From the NCBI GenBank assembly GCA_945890905.1, contig CAMDDI010000074.1, positions 1 through 13,473 of the forward strand: 13,473 bases of DNA. The letters run 5' to 3'. This DNA is from Bacteriovorax stolpii. GTDB taxonomy: Bacteria; Bdellovibrionota; Bacteriovoracia; Bacteriovoracales; Bacteriovoracaceae. This document shows positions 7,470 to 13,473 of this stretch, in pieces (the stretch's first letter is position 1; each line of letters begins with the position of its first letter). Below the pieces are notes generated by a model. It was not told where the DNA came from. It was given only the letters and a program-made list of their open reading frames with translations, and did no database searches. Position numbers and translations under genes: made by a program.

Positions 7470-8753
7470 CTATGCTGCAGTTTTGTTCGGCCAGAGGGCC
7501 AACATTTCTGCACGGTACGGAGCTATACGATCTTCTTTATATCCAATGGATTCCAATGCATGGAGAAGGATTTTCATGCATTCATAGTCGCGGATTTTGC
7601 GATTATAAAGATCCATACCGACCTTCACAATTTTGTGAGGATCCTGTGCCAATTTGGAAGTAATCAAGAAGTCACTTACAAGGTAGTCTTCTTCTTCATA
7701 AGCAGTTACAGGGAATCGAGTTAAGAATTTTTCAGCTTCAAGACCCTGATCAAATTCTACTAATACTTTAATGATAGCGCGGATAAATTTAGTAAATTCA
7801 GAACAAGAAACAGCAATGTGATCAAAGTAGAGAGCTGCAGTTTCAAAGTCTTTTTGCATCATACAGTGCTTACCAGAAACGTACAGACCTGCACCAATGT
7901 AGTTTTTTACAGTTGCACTACGTTCATCTAATGAGGTGAAGATCTCATAGTAAAACTCCATGTCCTGGAAATTTTCTGTGCGAATGGCCAAATGGACAAT
8001 CTGAGTTAAACGATCTGGGTTGGCCGGGAAAAATTTAGCAACTTTTTTTACAACCTGATAAGCTTGCTGAAACTTTTCATCTTTCATATAGATGTCGTAT
8101 AGACCCACTAGACACTTATAGTGGATGCTATTGAACTCGAGACCAGCGTTATAAGATCCTGTCGCTTTATTCGCTTCATTAAGCAGATACTCAGCTTGCC
8201 CAATATAGAATAGAGCGAGAGCGGGTTTTGAATGAAGCTTAGCCGCTGCTTTTAAATCCGTTATGGCCTGAGCATAGTTACCATCGTTTATTAAAAATTT
8301 CGCAGCCTCAATTTTCATAATATATTCAGAAGGTTTAACTTTCGCAGAAATTGTTGCAAGTAAACTTTCTTGAATACTTTGAACTGTATAGGGCTTGATT
8401 ATAAATGAATCCACATCTTCTTCAGCGGCTTTTGCTACAGCACTTTGGGAAATGTTAGCAGTTACCAAAACAAGAGAGAGTTCTTTTTTATCTGGGAATT
8501 TTGCACGGATCATCTTAAAGAGATCAAATCCAGAACCACCGCCAATAAAATAATCTGAAAGAACAACTCCCAGATTCTTAGTGTTCATAAACTCTTCAGC
8601 TTCATGCATGGTACCGGCCAAATGAATACTTGTACGCTTACAGCCTAAATCAACCATGATCTTCAATAAACGGTTACGAGAACTCGGATTCTTATCAACG
8701 ATAAGAACTTCATTATTCGCAACGTATTCTTTGAAGACTAGTTTTTTATCCAT
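7470..8753 (-). CDS. Response-regulator receiver domain fused to TPR repeats
   Basis: A 427-residue cytoplasmic signalling protein. Residues 14-132 are a CheY-like receiver: EVLIVDKNPSSR with Asp20, phospho-acceptor Asp67 (VLSDYF), Thr98 (LVTAN) and Lys120 (FIIKPY). The second acidic residue that normally helps bind Mg2+ is Lys21. Residues 140 to about 400 are all helical; TPR-like units are clear near 146-215 (FLINDGNYAQAITDLKAAA, then YIGQAEYLLNEANKATGSYN) and more degenerate after. There is no DNA-binding, HD or cyclase output domain, so output is presumably protein-protein contact through the TPRs. It is the second gene of an operon, 13 bases after the large scaffold gene, with a weak AGAAGAA ribosome site. 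No clear terminator was found after its TAG. Confidence 0.92.
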   Translation of the reverse strand: MDKKLVFKEYVANNEVLIVDKNPSSRNRLLKIMVDLGCKRTSIHLAGTMHEAEEFMNTKNLGVVLSDYFIGGGSGFDLFKMIRAKFPDKKELSLVLVTANISQSAVAKAAEEDVDSFIIKPYTVQSIQESLLATISAKVKPSEYIMKIEAAKFLINDGNYAQAITDLKAAAKLHSKPALALFYIGQAEYLLNEANKATGSYNAGLEFNSIHYKCLVGLYDIYMKDEKFQQAYQVVKKVAKFFPANPDRLTQIVHLAIRTENFQDMEFYYEIFTSLDERSATVKNYIGAGLYVSGKHCMMQKDFETAALYFDHIAVSCSEFTKFIRAIIKVLVEFDQGLEAEKFLTRFPVTAYEEEDYLVSDFLITSKLAQDPHKIVKVGMDLYNRKIRDYECMKILLHALESIGYKEDRIAPYRAEMLALWPNKTAA

Positions 8754-8766
8754 GAGTTCTTCTCAT
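8752..8766 (-). promoter_or_regulatory. Small hairpin over the receiver-TPR start
   Basis: Between the scaffold stop and the receiver-TPR ATG, the minus strand reads ATGAG-AAGAA-CTCAT: a 5-bp stem whose 3' arm includes the first two bases of the start codon, with the purine-rich ribosome site in the loop. It could make initiation depend on ribosomes finishing the upstream gene. The stem is short and this may be chance. Confidence 0.2.
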
Positions 8767-11226
8767 TTATAACCCCTTAGCTTTTCTAAGGAAAAGATCA
8801 ATATTAACCTGGCGAAGTTCATAGAGCTTCATAAACGAAGTAACATTCGCTACATCTTTGTCTTGCATTTCAACTATGATGAATTGATTACCCTCTTCAT
8901 CATTTTCTATACTTTTTGCAAAAGCTTCAATGGCGATTTCAGAAAGCTTTTTCTGATAATTAAACTTCATTTCAAGCTTAATTTGTTGCTGACTCAAAAG
9001 TGCTGACTTACCTGTGGTAAAAATCAATGTATTGTCAAAAAAATCTTCCAGGTGACATGAAACCATAACCGCCCCCTGACTGAGGACAGAAGTCACTTTC
9101 GCATCTTCTATCATTATTCGAATATCTTTCTCTACTTCCGGAGCTGGTGACTGTTGCTTCTTATTTTTTTCACGAGCTTCAGATAAAGATATAACATCAG
9201 CACCGGCTGATTTCTCTTCTTTAACTTTAGCTTCTTTAGTCACTCTTTCAGATTTTGTCTTTTCTGTCCTAACTTTTTCTTGGTTGCGGTGATTGACCAC
9301 AACACCATCTTCTTCAACTTCATCAAGATCAATTTTATCAGAATCATCCTGATCTAGTGAATCGCCGCTAAATTCAGCTTCTTGGTTAATAAATTCAGAA
9401 GCCTCAAATGAATCTTCTTCACTAGACTGATTTTTTTTGCTATTCGGTGACCTAAGATGAGAAGCCACTTTATCTGTAGAGCTCGCTCCGGCCATTGGGC
9501 CTGATTTTTTTTCTTCTTCTGATGTTTCACCATTTCCACCATGACCGTAGTGTGATTTAAGTTTTTCAGTTGAACTAGCACCTGAGAGAGGTTTGTCTGA
9601 TAACTCGGATTCAGGGTTACTTTCTCTTTCTTTTTCCTGGCGCTCTTTGGAAGCTTTTGGTGAAAGTGTTGATTCTTCAGGATCAGCTTTTTCTTTACCT
9701 TCTACAGGATCTCTAGGCCCACCGGCTCCATAGTGAGTGGCAATTTTATCTGTAGAACTCTTACCACCATAATTATCATCCTTACCCACTTCAGGATTTG
9801 GATCACGATCAATTTGTTCGCCTTCTTTATTGTAGAATTTCGGAATATGGTCAGTAGAAGTTTTGCCACTGACTGGACCCTTGGCGTTCTCTTGATACTT
9901 ATTTTTATTGAGTTCCTTAGCTTCGAATTTTTCAGTTTCGTTGTGACCCTTATAATAAGTTTGGTGCTCACTCTTATTATTATCCATATCCAGGAGAGCA
10001 CCTTCTTTATGTGCGCCACCGACAGGAGCATTCAGGCCACGATTATTGATTGCATCTGTGGAACTTTTCCCATCCCAATTTGCATCGAGCTTATCATTAC
10101 TGCTTTTATGACTTAATTGCGGCGAACCTAGTTTGTTGTCATTAGGATTAACGTCCATAGACATAGGATTTGAGTCGATGTTGTCAGTACCGTCAGTTTC
10201 ACCCTCAAGGTTGCCCTGTTCAATATGATCAGTCTTACCTTTGCCCTTAAGATTACTGAAGCGGTCAGCAGCTTCACCTTCAATTTCAGCATTCGTCTTA
10301 ATCTTATCTGCGTCTTTTTTGAAGACATGTTCTTTATCAAAACTTTCAATGATTAATTGTTCTTTAGTCTTGGCATATTCCGAGTTTTTGCAAAACTCCA
10401 ACACTTTATCTTTCAGACAAAGGCGAGGAATTTTCTTTTCATTCTCATAATAGAATAATTCGAATGAGCTTCCAGTTAAGAGCCATACGTTTTCTTTCCA
10501 AACAAATTCCGGCTTCATATCACCTTGGAAATACCAAGTTCCTGAGCCATTGATAAAGTTCTGTCTCTCATCTGCTTTAAACTCAAATTTCCAGGCGTTA
10601 GTTTTTCCTCTAATATCGGCCCATTGAGCGACACCAGGACCAGGACCGGTAAGGCGAATCAACCAGCGGCCTAAGACTTTCTTGCAATCAATTTCTTTTT
10701 TGAGCAACCAGATATCGTCTTCGCAGTCCATGGGATCAAGCCAGTTAGGAGTCTGGTCACTCACAACTTTTTTGTCAGCGTTTTTAGCATCTGAACTTTT
10801 CACAGTTTTCATTTCACTGTTAGCAGTATTGCTCTTCATTTGCCCGATGATGGACTTCATATAGAAATCAATCTTAAAGCGTAAACCTTTAGTGTTAATA
10901 CTAGGCTCTACAACGTCAAGAAGACCCAGTTTCTGGATCGCTTTCTCGAATTGTTTATTTCCTGAAAAATTTACTACGACGACTTTGAGGACAGTATCTT
11001 TAGCGACTTTTTTTGCAACCTTAACGAGGGTCGCGAGCTGAATGAGATCTTCTTTTTCTTCAAGTGAGGCAAATACAAGGCAACCAGGTACTGTTGAAAG
11101 ATACGTAGCCAGTTCGTTAGCAGATGTAAAATCTTCTGATGTAAAAGGAGTTTTACTAAGAAGAGCTTCTGATAAAGCTTTCCAATCCTTCTTAAAAGTA
11201 AATTTTATTACTGGTATATTGCTCAT
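8767..11226 (-). CDS. Multidomain scaffold: pseudo-receiver, Trp-rich domain, SSTDK-repeat linker, PilZ-like C-terminus
   Basis: An 819-residue protein I do not recognise as a named family. Residues 3-128 alternate strand and helix like a response-regulator receiver (GCLVFAS, LKVVVVNFSG, LDVVEPSIN) but lack the phospho-acceptor Asp, and the usual KP is EP, so it is probably a degenerate receiver. Residues 160-300 form a compact domain rich in Trp and Cys (NWLDPMDCEDDIW, GRWLIRLTGPGPG, GTWYFQGDM) of unknown type. Residues 301-697 are hydrophilic, acidic and apparently disordered: one Trp, no Cys, and repeated SSTDK motifs. Residues 698-815 look PilZ-like (SQGAVMVSC, then strands to FIIVEMQDKD) but lack RxxxR. 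No signal peptide or membrane span. It is the first gene of the operon with the receiver-TPR gene; the start is supported by AAAAAGG 5 bases upstream. Role: probable signalling scaffold, by inference. Confidence 0.85.
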   Translation of the reverse strand: MSNIPVIKFTFKKDWKALSEALLSKTPFTSEDFTSANELATYLSTVPGCLVFASLEEKEDLIQLATLVKVAKKVAKDTVLKVVVVNFSGNKQFEKAIQKLGLLDVVEPSINTKGLRFKIDFYMKSIIGQMKSNTANSEMKTVKSSDAKNADKKVVSDQTPNWLDPMDCEDDIWLLKKEIDCKKVLGRWLIRLTGPGPGVAQWADIRGKTNAWKFEFKADERQNFINGSGTWYFQGDMKPEFVWKENVWLLTGSSFELFYYENEKKIPRLCLKDKVLEFCKNSEYAKTKEQLIIESFDKEHVFKKDADKIKTNAEIEGEAADRFSNLKGKGKTDHIEQGNLEGETDGTDNIDSNPMSMDVNPNDNKLGSPQLSHKSSNDKLDANWDGKSSTDAINNRGLNAPVGGAHKEGALLDMDNNKSEHQTYYKGHNETEKFEAKELNKNKYQENAKGPVSGKTSTDHIPKFYNKEGEQIDRDPNPEVGKDDNYGGKSSTDKIATHYGAGGPRDPVEGKEKADPEESTLSPKASKERQEKERESNPESELSDKPLSGASSTEKLKSHYGHGGNGETSEEEKKSGPMAGASSTDKVASHLRSPNSKKNQSSEEDSFEASEFINQEAEFSGDSLDQDDSDKIDLDEVEEDGVVVNHRNQEKVRTEKTKSERVTKEAKVKEEKSAGADVISLSEAREKNKKQQSPAPEVEKDIRIMIEDAKVTSVLSQGAVMVSCHLEDFFDNTLIFTTGKSALLSQQQIKLEMKFNYQKKLSEIAIEAFAKSIENDEEGNQFIIVEMQDKDVANVTSFMKLYELRQVNIDLFLRKAKGL
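9466..10245 (-). repeat. Protein-level degenerate repeat, consensus G-[KA]-S-S-T-[DE]-[KH]-[ILV]
   Basis: Within the scaffold gene an eight-residue motif recurs: GKGKTDHI (residues 328-335), TDGTDNI (344-350), HKSSNDKL (373-380), GKSSTDAI (386-393), GHNETEKF (427-434), GKTSTDHI (454-461), GKSSTDKI (488-495), GASSTEKL (549-556), GASSTDKV (580-587). Weaker copies are DADKI (305-309) and DSDKI (628-632). The copies at 488 and 549 extend into HYGxGG, and NP-[DE/M] motifs (DSNPM, DVNPN, DPNPE, SNPES) lie between. Spacing is irregular, 13-61 residues. Codons differ between copies (AGT TCT ACA, AGC TCT ACA, AGT TCA ACT, ACT TCT ACT), so the peptide is conserved rather than the DNA. Confidence 0.85.
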
Positions 11227-11360
11227 GGTACCTTTTTCTTAAAACCCATATATCTGATCGTCATTAATATGGTTTTCTTAATACTAAACTGCATATTTAT
11301 TTTTATCCCGGAAAATAAAAGGGGAAAACTTTTAATCTAGGTAATAGTGCTGGCGTAAGT

Positions 11361-11366
11361 TACTAT
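11361..11366 (+). promoter_or_regulatory. Possible -10 element of mgtE (leaderless start)
   Basis: TACTAT ends 6 bases before the mgtE ATG at 11373, and no Shine-Dalgarno sequence precedes that ATG, so transcription may begin at the start codon. No good -35 is seen 16-18 bases upstream, which weakens the call. The rest of the 146-base divergent gap (11227-11372) is AT-rich. It must also hold the promoter of the scaffold operon, but I could not place that with confidence, and I saw no magnesium riboswitch-like structure. Confidence 0.3.
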
Positions 11367-11372
11367 TTATTT

Positions 11373-12773
11373 ATGGAAGAAAATAATCAAACTCCAGAGC
11401 CAGAGCATCAGGATCTACTGCAAGATCTTTCCGAACAAGGAAAGACTGAAGAGCTCGTGGAAATGTTTGAAGAACTGCCAACCATGGATGTAGCCGAATT
11501 CATGGAAGACAAGCCCATGGAAGATATTATCCGGTATCTCAAGAAACTTGACATGGAAGATCAGGGAAGGATTTTTTCTGATTTTACCCATGATCTACAA
11601 TTAAAACTATTTAAGGCCCTAGACCGCCGAACCTTCGCAAGAATATTCGGACAAGTTTTCTCTGATATTCGTGCCGACTTGTATCAAGGGCTCTCTAAAG
11701 AAGAACAAATTGAATTACTCCCCTATTTAGATAAGAAAACTCGCGAAGATGTAATCATTCTTTCTGCTTATCCTCCGGAAACGGCGGGCGGAATTATGAA
11801 TACGGACTTTGCCACAATTTTTGCTGATATGACAGCAGCAGAGGCACTCGCAAAAATTCGTAAAGATGCTCCTTCCACCAATATGATTTACTATATCTAC
11901 GTTGTAGATCATTCCATGGTAATGAAAGGTTTGGTTACCCTTAAAGATCTTGTGATGCATGATCCGACAGATAAAGTTCTCGAGATGCTTAACGAATTTT
12001 TTGTCTATGCAGAAGTTAATGAAGACCGAGAATCAGTAGCGCAAAAAATTGAACGCTATGACCTTGTTGCAATTCCTGTTTTAAATTCTTTAAGTCAGCT
12101 TGTAGGAATCGTGTCTCATGAAGAAGCCATTGATATTATCAAGCGTGAGGCCACTGAAGATCTTGAAAAAATTATGGGGATCATGCCCTCAGAAGATGAT
12201 GATGATTATCTTCTCACTTCTTCTTTTCACCATTTTAAAAAACGTGTGGTATGGCTAGTTTCGCTAGCTGCAGTGGGAATTATTTCAGGGATGATCATCA
12301 ATGAACATCAAGGTGTTCTAGAGAGTTTTATTATTCTTGCGATGTACATGCCAATGATGGCAGCAACTGGTGGTAATACTGGTTCACAAGCGGCTACAGT
12401 TGTTATCCGTGCCCTTTCTTTGGGAGAGATTGACGACAAAGACTGGGCAAAAATCATCTTTAAAGAAACTAAGATCTCATTCATGCTTTCTATTTGTGTT
12501 GCCCTCCTTACCTATTTAAAAATTGCCTTCCTCTCTTTTCATTCACTACTGCCTGAAGGCTTTAGCATGAGTTATATCGGCATTATCATTTCTGTGGCCA
12601 TTGCCATCCAGGTTGTTACATCTGCCGTTATTGGCGCGGCACTTCCATTAATCGTTCGCCGATTAGGGGGAGATCCGGCCGTCGTGGCCAGTCCAGCCAT
12701 TACCACAATTGTGGACATAACTGGACTACTCATCTATTTCACTGTCGCTTCCCTCACATTGGGTATTTCCTAA
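11373..12773 (+). CDS. mgtE: Magnesium transporter MgtE
   Basis: Inner-membrane homodimeric Mg2+ channel gated by cytoplasmic Mg2+. The 466-residue length is normal. Residues 20-130 form the acidic, helical MgtE N domain. Residues 138-258 are a tandem CBS pair (AGGIMNTDFATI at the first; VAIPVLNSLSQLVGIVSHEEA at the second). An acidic SEDDDD stretch and plug helix lead to the membrane domain 290-466 with about five helices. Pore and family motifs are ATGGNTGSQAATVVIRAL (331-348) and GGDPAVVASPAITTIVDITG (432-451); Asp448 aligns with the selectivity-filter Asp432 of the Thermus protein. The start lacks a ribosome site but agrees with the usual family N-terminus; no better in-frame start lies upstream. 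The manC-like gene follows after 44 bases with no terminator visible between them. Confidence 0.97.
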   Translation: MEENNQTPEPEHQDLLQDLSEQGKTEELVEMFEELPTMDVAEFMEDKPMEDIIRYLKKLDMEDQGRIFSDFTHDLQLKLFKALDRRTFARIFGQVFSDIRADLYQGLSKEEQIELLPYLDKKTREDVIILSAYPPETAGGIMNTDFATIFADMTAAEALAKIRKDAPSTNMIYYIYVVDHSMVMKGLVTLKDLVMHDPTDKVLEMLNEFFVYAEVNEDRESVAQKIERYDLVAIPVLNSLSQLVGIVSHEEAIDIIKREATEDLEKIMGIMPSEDDDDYLLTSSFHHFKKRVVWLVSLAAVGIISGMIINEHQGVLESFIILAMYMPMMAATGGNTGSQAATVVIRALSLGEIDDKDWAKIIFKETKISFMLSICVALLTYLKIAFLSFHSLLPEGFSMSYIGIIISVAIAIQVVTSAVIGAALPLIVRRLGGDPAVVASPAITTIVDITGLLIYFTVASLTLGIS

Positions 12774-12817
12774 AATTTAAAACACCGTTAAGATTATCTT
12801 CATTCAAGGAGATCTGA

Positions 12818-13473
12818 ATGCAAGTGGTAATCCTCTGCGGAGGTTCTGGTACAAGACTTTGGCCGGTATCAAGAACATTATTCCCAAAACAATTTGTTCA
12901 GCTTTTTGATAAAGAATCTCTCTTTCAAAAAACTTTGAAGAGAAATGAAAGTATCGCCAACTCATTTTCTATCATTATTAATCAAGAACAATATTTTATG
13001 GGTCTTGATCAACTTGAAGAAACAAAAACCACCAAGCCTCGTACTTTTATTCTTGAGCCTATGGGTCGCAACACAGCTCCTGCCATTGCTATGGCAGCGA
13101 TGGCAGCAAACCCTGAAGAAATTTTATTAGTCGTTCCTTCAGATCACCTTATTGCTCAACAAGATGATTATGAAAATGCTGTGAAGAAAGCTTGCGAATT
13201 TGCAACACAAGGTAAACTCGTGACTTTTGGAATTAAGCCTCACTACGCTGAAACAGGATATGGCTACATTGAAGCTTCCGAGTACGATGTAAAATCTTTT
13301 AAAGAAAAACCTAACGCAGAAACAGCATCCACCTATGTTAAAGCTGGAAACTATTTCTGGAATTCAGGGATGTTCTGCTTTAAAGCTAAAACTTTTCTTG
13401 ATGAGCTCAAAACCTACGCCCCAGATATTTATGAGCAAAGTTTAAATACATTTACCAATGCCCGCAAAGATCA
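12818..13473 (+). CDS. manC: Mannose-1-phosphate guanylyltransferase (3' partial)
   Basis: Makes GDP-mannose from GTP and mannose-1-phosphate, the precursor for mannose, fucose and related sugars of O-antigen, capsule or exopolysaccharide. The visible 218 codons are the nucleotidyltransferase domain: CGGSGTRLWPVSR (7-19) with the FPKQF lysine, EPMGRNTAPAI (80-90), VVPSDH (105-110), ETGYGYIE (145-152), FKEKP (161-165) and YFWNSGMF (179-186). The start has AAGGAG 6 bases upstream. The frame is open at the right edge, so I cannot tell whether it is a single-function enzyme or carries the C-terminal cupin isomerase of bifunctional ManC/AlgA. The symbol follows the common use for this family. Confidence 0.93.
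   Translation, partial: MQVVILCGGSGTRLWPVSRTLFPKQFVQLFDKESLFQKTLKRNESIANSFSIIINQEQYFMGLDQLEETKTTKPRTFILEPMGRNTAPAIAMAAMAANPEEILLVVPSDHLIAQQDDYENAVKKACEFATQGKLVTFGIKPHYAETGYGYIEASEYDVKSFKEKPNAETASTYVKAGNYFWNSGMFCFKAKTFLDELKTYAPDIYEQSLNTFTNARKD

Noticed and set aside
9354..10031. Alternative minus-strand frames inside the scaffold linker
   Set aside because: They are frame-shifted shadows of a low-complexity region; the main frame carries the conserved repeats.
9733..10116. Plus-strand open frame opposite the scaffold gene, hydrophobic in translation
   Set aside because: It is the antisense of the Lys/Asp/Asn-rich linker, which naturally reads as Phe/Ile/Val; no ribosome site or family match.
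9466..10245. Repeat-induced recent tandem duplication or DNA-level repeat array
   Set aside because: Copies share the peptide but use different codons and irregular spacing, so this is not a recent nucleotide duplication or CRISPR-like array.
12790..12801. AAGATTATCTT palindrome between mgtE and the manC-like gene as operator or terminator
   Set aside because: Short AT-rich palindrome with no U-tract; likely chance.

Overview
The window is a densely packed, low-GC (about 40% by eye) chromosomal segment from a Gram-negative bacterium. Gene content suggests the Bdellovibrionota, particularly the Bacteriovorax/Peredibacter side. Pointers are a receiver-TPR protein next to a long PilZ-like scaffold, a secreted M14 carboxypeptidase, a Tat-exported PhoX and this base composition. 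The assignment is inference. I see no rRNA or tRNA gene, IS element, phage gene or CRISPR array, and no gene-free stretch longer than about 150 bases.

Layout. Bases 1-3759 (+) hold the methionine/one-carbon module: the C-terminal three quarters of cobalamin-dependent methionine synthase (metH, running in from the left edge) and, nine bases on, metF. MetF makes the 5-methyl-THF that MetH uses. A small DCC-family thiol protein (3763-4143, -) converges on metF. A 50-base divergent gap leads to phoX (4194-5732, +), whose stop overlaps the start of a small thioredoxin-like [2Fe-2S] ferredoxin (5729-6013). A secreted zinc carboxypeptidase (6010-7350, -) converges on the ferredoxin with a 4-base overlap, and its intrinsic terminator lies inside the ferredoxin coding sequence.

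Bases 7470-11226 (-) are the least conventional part: a two-gene operon. The first gene encodes an 819-residue protein with a degenerate receiver-like N-terminus, an unrecognised Trp-rich domain, about 400 disordered residues carrying eight or more copies of an SSTDK-type motif, and a PilZ-like C-terminal domain without the c-di-GMP signature. The second encodes a receiver-TPR protein in which the second acidic-pocket residue is Lys, the same position as the activating D13K change of CheY. I read the pair as a candidate undescribed signalling or scaffold system.

A divergent 146-base gap leads to mgtE (11373-12773, +), a Mg2+ channel. It is followed by the start of a mannose-1-phosphate guanylyltransferase (12818 to the right edge), which supplies GDP-mannose for surface polysaccharide.

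All functions are assigned from motifs read by eye. No database search was possible.
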